Positions 1 to 4,563 are shown, counted from the stretch's first letter. The stretch: 6,326 nt of DNA from Desulfobacteraceae bacterium (GCA_011390435.1 JAABSK010000170.1:1-6326); one strand, 5' to 3'. Notes: generated from the letters alone by a model not told the origin. A program made the numbers and translations.

Positions 1-8
1 GCCATCAT
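1..8 (-). CDS. Start of the next tup-operon gene (probable tungstate permease), cut by the window edge
   Basis: Only the first two or three codons are visible. On the minus strand two ATG codons (8-6 and 5-3) follow a strong Shine-Dalgarno sequence AGGAGG at 17-12. The spacing is 3 nt to the first ATG and 6 nt to the second, so the second (5-3) is the more usual start. The gene is co-directional with tupA and about 200 nt downstream of it. In tup operons the gene after tupA is usually tupB, the inner-membrane permease, so that is the inferred identity; no protein sequence is available to test it. Confidence 0.5.
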
Positions 9-126
9 CGCCCTCCTTTTTACAGTTCACATAAAATTACGCCCGAGATACTTTGAACCATGGCCTCAAAACCAACGCCTGGTCCAAAAACGAAAATACT
101 GCAGCACTTGCTCAGACTGCTTCATA

Positions 127-156
127 ATCCTAGGACAGAAATCCGGTTTTTGTCAA
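127..156 (-). promoter_or_regulatory. Candidate promoter between tupA and the downstream gene
   Basis: Minus-strand TTGACA (156-151) is a perfect -35 box. After an 18-nt spacer comes TAGGAT (132-127), a 4/6 match to the -10 box. Transcription would start near 120 and give a leader of about 110 nt before the start codon at the left edge. A small stem (GACAGAAA 134-141 with TTTTTGTC 147-154, one G-T pair) lies across the spacer. The site would let the downstream transport genes be expressed separately from tupA. The -35 box sits inside a 12-nt string shared with the IS right end (see findings), so its origin is uncertain. Confidence 0.45.
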
Positions 157-211
157 CCCCCAAAATTGCCGGCTTCTTCCCCACACAAACCCTTACAGGT
201 GTTTTGATCAG

Positions 212-1039
212 TTATTTTGCACTGGGGATAAACAGGATCTTGCCCAGCAGTGTGAATTCGGCAATCAGTTTCTGGGCCCTGGCACTGGTAATCCAGTCTG
301 CAAATTTCAGGGCGGTTTGGTATTTTACATTCTCACAAAGGCCCGGATTGACTGCCATGACACTGTACTGATTCTTTAGAAAATCGTCGCCTTCCACCAG
401 GATTTTCAGTTTCGGATCACTGCCTGCGGTATGTGCATACTTGATATAGGTGCCCCTGTCGGTCATGGTGTATCCGTTTTTTTCTTCTGACACCTTGATA
501 GTGGCGAGCATGCCCTGACCGGTCTGGACATACCATATTTCCTTTTCAGGCAGGGTGAGGCTTGCAGCTTTCCAGAGGAACATTTCTTTTTTATTGGTCC
601 CGGAATTGTCCCCGCGGCTGACAAACACCGCCTGTTTTTCTGCAATATTTTTCAGGGCCGCGGTTACGGTTTTTCTCTTGATATCTGCAGGATCAGCTGC
701 CGGACCGATTATCACAAAATCATTGTACATGATTTCTCTGCGGTCTTTCCCAAAGCCGTCAGCAACAAATTTTTTTTCAGCCTCCGGCGCATGGACCATC
801 AACAGATCCACATCACAGTTTTCCCCCAGCTTTAATGCTTTGCCCGTACCGGTTGCCACCCATTTTAGCGCAATACCCGTATCCTTTGTAAATTCCGGCA
901 CCAGGTATTCCAGAAGGCCGGTGTTATCTGTACTGGTTGTGGTTGCCATCATCAAAGAAGGCGTGGACTGGGAAAACGCGGGTATCGCCAAAATGCTTAA
1001 AACAAAAGCAGTTGCAAAAATTTTAAGTACATTTTTCAT
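212..1039 (-). CDS. tupA: Tungstate ABC transporter, periplasmic substrate-binding protein TupA
   Basis: This 275-aa protein should bind tungstate in the periplasm and deliver it to a TupBC ABC importer, supplying tungsten for enzymes such as tungsten formate dehydrogenases or aldehyde oxidoreductases. Residues 1-24 form a Sec signal peptide: basic MKNVLK, a hydrophobic core, and a cleavage site near AFS-Q. The oxyanion-site motif TTTSTDNTG is at residues 33-41. Other family blocks follow: GTGKAL with NCDVDLLMVHAP (64-85), SRGDNSGTN (141-149) and YTMTDRGTY (190-198). Length and motifs match TupA rather than the molybdate protein ModA. The start at 1039 is supported by GAGGAG 7 nt upstream. 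I see no convincing promoter in the short stretch before the IS; TATGAT (1067-1062) is a possible -10 without a good -35, so the IS may have changed its expression. Confidence 0.92.
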   Translation of the reverse strand: MKNVLKIFATAFVLSILAIPAFSQSTPSLMMATTTSTDNTGLLEYLVPEFTKDTGIALKWVATGTGKALKLGENCDVDLLMVHAPEAEKKFVADGFGKDRREIMYNDFVIIGPAADPADIKRKTVTAALKNIAEKQAVFVSRGDNSGTNKKEMFLWKAASLTLPEKEIWYVQTGQGMLATIKVSEEKNGYTMTDRGTYIKYAHTAGSDPKLKILVEGDDFLKNQYSVMAVNPGLCENVKYQTALKFADWITSARAQKLIAEFTLLGKILFIPSAK

Positions 1040-1075
1040 TCATTGTCTCCTCGTATAAAGAATCATAAAATAGTA

Positions 1076-1101
1076 TTGAAAAAGGCCTCAGCCTTTTTCA
1101 A
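1076..1101. terminator. Perfect 11-bp hairpin, bidirectional terminator-like, at the left IS boundary
   Basis: TTGAAAAAGGC (1076-1086), loop CTCA, then GCCTTTTTCAA (1091-1101) form a perfect 11-bp stem. A GC-rich top with an A tract on one side and a T tract on the other is the usual form of a bidirectional rho-independent terminator. It lies 36 nt upstream of tupA. It would block read-through from the IS, or formerly from arsC, into tupA. It straddles the inferred left end of the IS110 element, so it may be a native site that was invaded or partly IS sequence. Confidence 0.6.
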
Positions 1102-1109
1102 CTCCTTAT

Positions 1110-1340
1110 TTGCCCCAGGCAGCATCACCGCCTGGGGCCGCAATCGCTGCGATTGCGGCTTTTCGAGACATTTGCCTTTCAATGCTATTTTGGCCATAAT
1201 AGCAGGAAGGCTGCCGGGGTTCGGCTTTTTTCTCCTTGAGGTGATGTCCTCTTCAAAAGACCGCCGATGCCGGTTTATTACACTTACCGCTTGATGCGCG
1301 CATCTGCACTGATTTAGCAGCGAGGCTGTGTACATCGGCG
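1110..1340 (+). ncRNA. Candidate IS110 bridge RNA (guide RNA for recombination)
   Basis: IS110 elements encode a bridge RNA in the long non-coding end; its loops pair with the element ends (donor) and the target. This region is dense with stems. Seen are: GCCCCAGGC 1112-1120 with 1130-1138 (9 bp); GCCGCAATCG 1137-1146 with 1150-1159 (10 bp, then TTTT); TGCTATT 1183-1189 with 1198-1204 (7 bp); GCCG 1213-1216 with 1222-1225; and a long-range stem CGCCGATG 1262-1269 with CATCGGCG 1333-1340. The last stem encloses a 63-nt loop. On its 5' side the loop contains TTACCGCTTG (1284-1293), identical to the right end at 2617-2626. On its 3' side AGGCTG (1323-1328) is complementary to CAGCCT at the inferred left end (1089-1094). 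This is the arrangement of a donor-binding loop. A target loop is less clear: AAGGC (1207-1211) and AAAAGA (1255-1260) match flanking sequence only weakly. RNA ends are approximate. Confidence 0.6.
1284..1293 (+). repeat. 10-nt repeat, putative left donor guide in the bridge RNA (copy of 2617-2626)
   Basis: TTACCGCTTG occurs here and again at 2617-2626, in the same orientation, just inside the inferred right end of the IS. An RNA read from the + strand would pair through this segment with the bottom strand of the right end. It lies in the loop closed by the 8-bp stem 1262-1269/1333-1340 and is followed by the small palindrome GATGCGCGCATC (1293-1304), which could separate the two guide segments. 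Confidence 0.55.
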
Positions 1341-1358
1341 TCACCCCCAATTGCACAG
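1340..1358 (+). repeat. Left subterminal inverted repeat of the IS110 element
   Basis: GTCACCCCCAATTGCACAG is the imperfect inverted partner of 2594-2613, whose complement reads GTCAACCCCCAATTGTACAG. They differ by one inserted A and one C/T change, and share an uninterrupted CCCCCAATTG. The repeat begins at the foot of the candidate bridge-RNA stem and lies 31 nt before the transposase ATG. It may be a transposase or host-factor binding site. Confidence 0.7.
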
Positions 1359-1389
1359 CTTCACTCAACTGCAAAGGAGTAAGACAAAA

Positions 1390-2583
1390 ATGTGGACACT
1401 GGGAATTGACATTGCAAAACGCAAACATGTTGCAGCACTTCTGGATGATCAAGGAAAAAGAGTATTCAAAAATTTCTCGTTTGCTAACAGCATGGAAGGC
1501 TTGGATTTGCTCATGACCAAGATCAAACAGGTCGGTTTTTCCAATGAAAACCTGCTCATTGGCATGGAGGCCACCGGTCATTATTGGATGACGCTTTACC
1601 ACTTCCTTAGCACTATGGGATTTCAGATCAGATTGATCAATCCCCTCATGACTGCTGCAAGACGGAACGTGGGTATCAGAGGAACCAAAACCGATTCCGC
1701 CGATGCTGAACTCATTGCCAATATCTTGAGAGAGGCTGACCCCAAATTTTCTGCCGTTCCAGATGACGAAGTCCGCCAGTTGCGGAATTTGACACGTCTG
1801 AGATATGAATGCAATCAGACATTTATCGCTGAAAAACAACGATTGATAGGGCTGCTGGATCTTGTCTTCCCTGAATACGCCGAACACTTTTCCGATATAT
1901 TCGGTGCTGCCAGCAGGGCACTGCTCTCCCTGTATCCGACGGCTGAAGATATCAAGAAAATTGATATCAGAAAGCTTACACGGATTCTTAAAGAATCCAG
2001 TAAAGGCCGTATGGGCAGGGAACAGGCAAATCGGCTTAAAAATGCCGCTAAAAATTCTTTCTCTCTGTCTGGAACCAATTTGTCTTTTACGCTGGAGATC
2101 AAATTTCTTGTTCAGCGGATGAATGTCCTTTTGGAGCAGATTGAAAAGCTTGAAAAGCAAATCAAAAAGTATATGAAAAAAAATCAGCGTCTGTTGCAAA
2201 CAATTCCTGGTATTGGACCGGTCTGGGCCCCTACTATTCTCGCAGAAGTTCTTCCTGTTTTTCATCCCGATGAAAAGAACGGCGCCAGAAAACTGGTGGC
2301 TGCAGCTGGACTTGATGTTCGACTCAATGAAAGTGGGGACAGTAAAGGAACGGGAAAAATGTCGAAACGGGGGAGCAGATATCTCAGAACAGCTGCCATC
2401 CAGGCTGCGGAGGTCGCTGCCCTGGTTGCGAAGGATCCCATGTTCAGCTCTGTCTACGAAAAACAAAAGGCCAAGGGGAAAAAACATCTGGTGGCTATCA
2501 GCCATGTTGCTAACAAGATGCTCCATGTTGTTTTTTCTGTTCTTAAAAATCAAAAACCATATGAAGTGAGACTCAGTCATTAA
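1390..2583 (+). CDS. IS110-family transposase (DEDD recombinase)
   Basis: This 397-aa transposase should excise and insert its element under guidance of the bridge RNA. The N-terminal RuvC-like DEDD domain carries GIDIAK (D7), the MEATGHYW segment (E60) and TKTDSADAE (D102, D105), which together match the four acidic residues of the family. A helical, lysine-rich linker spans about 235-265. The C-terminal Transposase_20 domain starts at TIPGIGPVWA (271-280) and holds RLNESGDSKG (311-320). Ser315 there is the likely nucleophile of the IS110 C-terminal domain, and SKRGSRYLR follows. The ATG at 1390 is chosen over an upstream TTG at 1351 because AAGGAG (1374-1379) lies 10 nt before it and MWTLGIDIAK is the usual family start. 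No frameshift or stop interrupts it, so it looks functional. Confidence 0.95.
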   Translation: MWTLGIDIAKRKHVAALLDDQGKRVFKNFSFANSMEGLDLLMTKIKQVGFSNENLLIGMEATGHYWMTLYHFLSTMGFQIRLINPLMTAARRNVGIRGTKTDSADAELIANILREADPKFSAVPDDEVRQLRNLTRLRYECNQTFIAEKQRLIGLLDLVFPEYAEHFSDIFGAASRALLSLYPTAEDIKKIDIRKLTRILKESSKGRMGREQANRLKNAAKNSFSLSGTNLSFTLEIKFLVQRMNVLLEQIEKLEKQIKKYMKKNQRLLQTIPGIGPVWAPTILAEVLPVFHPDEKNGARKLVAAAGLDVRLNESGDSKGTGKMSKRGSRYLRTAAIQAAEVAALVAKDPMFSSVYEKQKAKGKKHLVAISHVANKMLHVVFSVLKNQKPYEVRLSH

Positions 2584-2593
2584 TATTTTGGCT

Positions 2594-2613
2594 CTGTACA
2601 ATTGGGGGTTGAC
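2594..2613 (-). repeat. Right subterminal inverted repeat of the IS110 element
   Basis: Read on the minus strand this is GTCAACCCCCAATTGTACAG, the partner of the left repeat at 1340-1358. It begins 10 nt after the transposase stop codon. The plus strand here contains TTGACT (2609-2614), a 5/6 match to a -35 box pointing outwards. In IS110 relatives such a box can be completed by a -10 after circle formation or by flanking DNA; no good -10 follows it here. Confidence 0.7.
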
Positions 2614-2616
2614 TTT

Positions 2617-2626
2617 TTACCGCTTG
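2617..2626 (+). repeat. Right-end donor segment matching the candidate bridge RNA
   Basis: TTACCGCTTG is identical to 1284-1293. It is followed by TCT and then TTTTCAGGG, taken as right flank. If CT (2628-2629) is the recombination core, one unmatched T separates the repeat from the core; if TC (2627-2628), the repeat abuts it exactly. Both are compatible with a dinucleotide present at the left boundary (CTC at 1087-1089). Confidence 0.5.
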
Positions 2627-2656
2627 TCTTTTTCAGGGTTGTTCTATTTTTGGGGT

Positions 2657-3106
2657 TTATGACAACACATTGTCCGGTAGTTTTTCCACAAACGCCCGGA
2701 TTTCATCTCTGACTTTCCGGTAGCAGTCCAGCCGGGCGTTTTCATCACCGCCTTTTTGTGCCACATCCTTTGCCAGGGCCGGGGGATCTGCAAATCCCTG
2801 GTGGACCTTTTTACCGGCAAGGGGAAAAAAGGGGCAGGATTCTTTTGCCTGGTCACACACCGTGATCACCACATCCATTTTTTTGTCCTGAAATTCGCTG
2901 ACATGTTTGGACCGGTGATGGGAAATATCCACCCCCTCCTCCTTCATCACCGCCACGGCCCTGGGGTCCACGCCGTGGGTTTCGACTCCTGCAGAAAATA
3001 CATCAATCACATCATTTTTAAGATGTCGGGTCCACCCTTCGGCCATCTGGCTTCTGCAAGCATTTCCCGTGCACAGAAACAATATTTTCAGTTTTTGATC
3101 ACCCAT
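2657..3106 (-). CDS. arsC: Arsenate reductase ArsC, thioredoxin-coupled (low-molecular-weight phosphatase fold)
   Basis: This 149-aa cytoplasmic enzyme reduces arsenate to arsenite. The phosphatase loop CTGNACRS (residues 12-19) supplies the nucleophile Cys12 and Arg18. The resolving pair lies in ITVCDQAKESC (Cys84 and Cys91, seven residues apart), as in Staphylococcus-type ArsC, which is regenerated by thioredoxin. FADPP (106-110) provides the general-acid Asp. Length and all three catalytic cysteines fit the arsenate-reductase branch rather than plain protein tyrosine phosphatases. The ATG at 3106 is preceded by AGGAG with a 7-nt gap. It overlaps the end of arsR by 8 nt, so the two are translationally coupled. 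The gene ends about 28 nt from the inferred IS end, and no arsenite export gene follows on this side. Confidence 0.93.
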   Translation of the reverse strand: MGDQKLKILFLCTGNACRSQMAEGWTRHLKNDVIDVFSAGVETHGVDPRAVAVMKEEGVDISHHRSKHVSEFQDKKMDVVITVCDQAKESCPFFPLAGKKVHQGFADPPALAKDVAQKGGDENARLDCYRKVRDEIRAFVEKLPDNVLS

Positions 3107-3500
3107 CTGCTTTCTCCTTTTTTTGCGCCGGGCAGCAGGCATCTCCCCGCTGTTGTCGGCAAAGGTCTTCCCTCGTCACCGCCATGATCCCATCAAGAAC
3201 CTCAAGATCCGCCTGTATCTGATCCGACAGGCGCATCCGGGGCAGCAGCCAGTCCAGAATGTTGTCCATTTCGTCACAGCCCTCATCCAGGGCAAAATAG
3301 ACCCACCGGGATTCCTTCCGGCTCTTTACCAGCCCGGCCGTGACCAGAATGCCCAGGTGCCGTGAAACCGTGGCACCCGAGACCTGTAAAAGTTCCGTGA
3401 TCTGGCAGGCACAAAGCTCTTCATACTGCGTCAGTGCCCCGAAAATCCTGAGCCGGTTTCGATCGGCCAGGGCCTTGAGTTTTAAAAGAGTCTTATCCAT
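3099..3500 (-). CDS. arsR: ArsR/SmtB-family arsenic-responsive repressor
   Basis: This 133-aa winged-helix repressor should bind its own promoter and release it on binding trivalent arsenic (or antimony). The N-terminal helices carry LADRNRLRIFGAL (11-23). ELCAC (28-32) places Cys30 and Cys32 in the helix that carries the metalloid site of classical ArsR proteins. The recognition helix is around SGATVSRHLGIL (41-52) and the wing around SRKESRWVYFAL (60-71). The third cysteine of the classical site (CxCxxC) is not present at its usual place; instead Cys75, Cys114 and a Cys122-Cys123 pair occur later. AGAGG lies just upstream of the ATG. It is the first gene of the arsRC operon and is transcribed from the promoter and operator at 3533-3582. 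Confidence 0.92.
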   Translation of the reverse strand: MDKTLLKLKALADRNRLRIFGALTQYEELCACQITELLQVSGATVSRHLGILVTAGLVKSRKESRWVYFALDEGCDEMDNILDWLLPRMRLSDQIQADLEVLDGIMAVTREDLCRQQRGDACCPAQKKEKADG

Positions 3501-3532
3501 TTTACCTCTGATTTGTCATCTGACATATCCAT

Positions 3533-3556
3533 ATAATTAGCTATACAGCTAATTAT
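3533..3556. promoter_or_regulatory. Palindromic operator of arsR
   Basis: ATAATTAGCT (3533-3542) and AGCTAATTAT (3547-3556) form a perfect 10-bp inverted repeat around the 4-nt spacer ATAC. It lies 33 nt upstream of the arsR ATG and overlaps the -10 box (3559-3554). A dimeric ArsR bound here would block RNA polymerase, which is the standard mode of the family. No protein-binding data; the assignment rests on symmetry and position. Confidence 0.75.
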
Positions 3557-3705
3557 TTACCTGTTTTTTTCAACACGGTCAATACAAAATTTTCCCGGTG
3601 GCAAAGCCCGGGAATTTCACAAGGACTGGAAGCCATTTTTATAGATTCGATCTGCTGAAACTTACCGACTTTTTCGGGTAGTTTGACCGCCTTAAAAAGG
3701 GTATT
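3553..3705 (-). pseudogene. Possible C-terminal remnant of an unidentified protein
   Basis: On the minus strand a frame ending in TAA at 3555-3553 reads LPEKVGKFQQIESIKM, then SSPCEIPGLCHRENFVLTVL and a short lysine-rich end. The composition is protein-like (paired cysteines, balanced charges), unlike the upstream part of the same frame, which only mirrors the toxin gene. No start codon or ribosome-binding site fits it. It runs into the arsR promoter and operator, so it would be the decayed tail of a gene replaced upstream by the toxin-antitoxin module. It resembles the end of a methyltransferase-like enzyme only vaguely; I do not recognise the family. An inverted repeat TTCCCGG/CCGGGAA (3592-3598, 3608-3614) lies within it. 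It could be chance. Confidence 0.25.
3554..3582 (-). promoter_or_regulatory. Promoter of the arsRC operon
   Basis: On the minus strand TTGACC (3582-3577) matches the -35 consensus at 5 of 6 positions. A 17-nt spacer separates it from TAAATA (3559-3554), a weak -10. Transcription would start within the operator palindrome, about 45-50 nt before the arsR start. The -10 overlaps the operator by 3 nt, which fits simple repression. Confidence 0.6.
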
Positions 3706-3732
3706 GTGTGATACAAAAAAAATTTTAAAACT

Positions 3733-3765
3733 ATATTGACATTTGTCTTTTATGTGCGACAATAT
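3733..3765 (+). promoter_or_regulatory. Promoter and putative operator of the toxin-antitoxin operon
   Basis: TTGACA (3736-3741) is a perfect -35 box. A 16-nt spacer ends in TGC (3755-3757), an extended -10 element, followed by GACAAT (3758-3763). The expected start point is about 3770, the A of the toxin ATG. Symmetric elements overlay the promoter: ATATTG (3733-3738) with CAATAT (3760-3765), TTGTC (3743-3747) with GACAA (3758-3762), and GACA-TT-TGTC (3738-3747). These are likely sites for autoregulation by the HTH antitoxin, alone or with toxin, as is usual for this operon type. Confidence 0.65.
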
Positions 3766-3769
3766 AACC

Positions 3770-4075
3770 ATGACATACAGCATTGAAACAACTCCCGTTT
3801 TTGACAAATGGTTTACGACCAAGGTCAAAGATCTCAAACACAGGGCGCGCATTATCTCCCGCTTTGACCGCATCCAGATGGGCAATCTTGGAGATTACCG
3901 GTCCCTGGATGAGAATCTGTATGAATTGCGATTTTTCTTTGGACCCGGTTTTCGGATTTATTTCACCATCAGACAGGGAACAATTATCTTTCTGCTCTGC
4001 GGTGGGGATAAATCCAGCCAGGCCAAGGACTTTAAAAAAGCAAAACACATTATGGAGGATCTGTCATGGGTATAA
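3770..4075 (+). CDS. RelE/ParE-superfamily toxin, HI1419-type addiction module killer
   Basis: This 101-aa toxin belongs to the RelE/ParE fold group found upstream of HI1420-type antitoxins. Related RelE/HigB proteins cleave mRNA on the ribosome, but activity here is not shown. Visible family features are TPVFDKWF (8-15), the basic helix KVKDLKHRARIISRFDR (18-34), GNLGDYRSL (38-46), YELRFFFGPGFRIYF (51-65) and LLCGGDKSSQAKDFKKA (75-91). ATG 3770 is preferred over ATG 3752 and TTG 3743 because MTYSIETTP is the typical start and both alternatives lie upstream of the predicted transcription start. There is no Shine-Dalgarno sequence, consistent with a leaderless message. The 3' end overlaps the antitoxin gene by 10 nt. 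The length is normal for the family. Confidence 0.88.
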   Translation: MTYSIETTPVFDKWFTTKVKDLKHRARIISRFDRIQMGNLGDYRSLDENLYELRFFFGPGFRIYFTIRQGTIIFLLCGGDKSSQAKDFKKAKHIMEDLSWV

Positions 4076-4371
4076 TAACCAGTAAATGGGATGCCAGCAA
4101 ATATCTGGACAGCCCGGAAATGATTTGTGAATATTTGAAAACCACACTGGAAGAGGGGGATACAGAGCTGCTGATAGTGGCCATTGGCAATGTGGCAAAG
4201 GCCAAGGGAATGACCGAAATTGCACAGAAAGCCGACCTGAACCGGCAAAACCTGTATAAAGCCCTGTCTGGAAATGGCGCTCCTAAATTTGATACTGTCG
4301 TAAAAGTTCTGCAGGCGTTTGGTTTAAAGCTGACCCTGGCACCGGCGGATGAAACCATGCCGGCAGCTTAG
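4066..4371 (+). CDS. HTH antitoxin of the HI1420 (HigA-like) type
   Basis: This 101-aa cytoplasmic protein should neutralise the upstream toxin and repress the operon. The N-terminal part has SKWDASKYLDSPEMICEYL (6-24) and the acidic TTLEEGDTELL stretch (26-36), typical of the downstream partner of HI1419-like toxins. A Cro/C1-type helix-turn-helix spans about 49-90: GMTEIAQKADLNRQNLYKAL, then GAPKFDTVVKVLQAFGLKL. The ATG at 4066 has GGAGG at 4054-4058 with a 7-nt gap, placed inside the toxin gene. So unlike the toxin it has a strong ribosome-binding site, and the two differ in translation signals. Toxin-before-antitoxin order is the reverse of most type II modules but normal for this family. 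Confidence 0.9.
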   Translation: MGIITSKWDASKYLDSPEMICEYLKTTLEEGDTELLIVAIGNVAKAKGMTEIAQKADLNRQNLYKALSGNGAPKFDTVVKVLQAFGLKLTLAPADETMPAA

Positions 4372-4381
4372 GGACCTTGCC

Positions 4382-4563
4382 TTATGCCGAGAGCAAATCC
4401 TTTGCCCATTCCGGTAGTATATCTACTTTTGCTTCGTAATTTCCAGCCTTCATCACAATGATCTGTTTGAATGGCTCCCTTTGGCCCGGTCATTTTCGAG
4501 ATGATTGAAAATATCGTCTGAATCAATGAAAATCGATTGAACAAAAGATACCGTGGACATCAT
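4382..4563 (-). pseudogene. Broken small gene, possibly a PIN-domain toxin remnant
   Basis: A strong ribosome-binding site (AGAGGGGG, 4573-4566) precedes ATG at 4563 and 4560. The frame begins MMSTVSFVQSIFIDSDD and continues IFNHLEN; an acidic I-D-S-D block near the start resembles the first active-site strand of PIN (VapC-like) toxins. It ends at a TGA (4455-4453) after 36 aa. A second frame following a TGA reads QREPFKQIIV, then MKAGNYEAKVDILPEWAKDL, and stops at 4382. REPF commonly follows the first PIN motif, so one frameshift near 4490 may separate the two parts. Even joined it is far shorter than a PIN protein (about 130 aa), so there must also be a deletion. It could instead be an unrelated short protein. 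Confidence 0.35.

Larger units (their letters stand above)
1089..2627 (+). mobile_element. IS110-family insertion sequence, apparently complete
   Basis: One transposase gene of the IS110 DEDD class lies between a structured non-coding left region of about 300 bp and a short right region of about 45 bp. A long left region is the IS110-subgroup layout. The element also has imperfect subterminal inverted repeats (1340-1358 and 2594-2613), more typical of the IS1111 subgroup. The boundaries are inferred, not proven. The right end is placed after TTACCGCTTG (2617-2626), because that string recurs in the candidate bridge RNA. The left end is placed after a CT at 1087-1088, followed by CAGCCT, whose complement AGGCTG lies in the same RNA loop at 1323-1328. 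The element sits between arsC and tupA and disrupts no recognisable coding sequence. Confidence 0.75.

Noticed and set aside
24..65. 13-codon frame on the minus strand (MVQSISGVILCEL) just before the start of the left-edge gene, as a leader peptide
   Set aside because: Too short, with no run of regulatory codons or attenuator hairpins; expected by chance.
555..1058. 167-codon plus-strand frame opposite tupA
   Set aside because: It overlaps tupA, which has a signal peptide, family motifs and a ribosome-binding site; the opposite frame shows none of these.
1076..1101. CRISPR or tandem repeat signal around the hairpins at 1076-1159
   Set aside because: The hairpins differ from one another in sequence and spacing; there are no repeated units with unique spacers.
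1137..1163. Rho-independent terminator (10-bp stem followed by TTTT) on the plus strand upstream of the transposase
   Set aside because: Not listed as a terminator because it lies in a row of stems inside the candidate bridge RNA; its T tract is only four long. It may still attenuate transcription into the transposase.
1063..2601. 512-codon open frame on the minus strand across the whole IS
   Set aside because: It is antisense to a clearly recognisable IS110 transposase, has low-complexity-like composition rich in F, S and C, no recognisable domain and no suitable ribosome-binding site. It is a mirror of the transposase codon bias.
2756..3187. 143-codon plus-strand frame opposite arsC
   Set aside because: Rich in H, F and G from reverse-reading of arsC codons; arsC has all catalytic residues and a ribosome-binding site.
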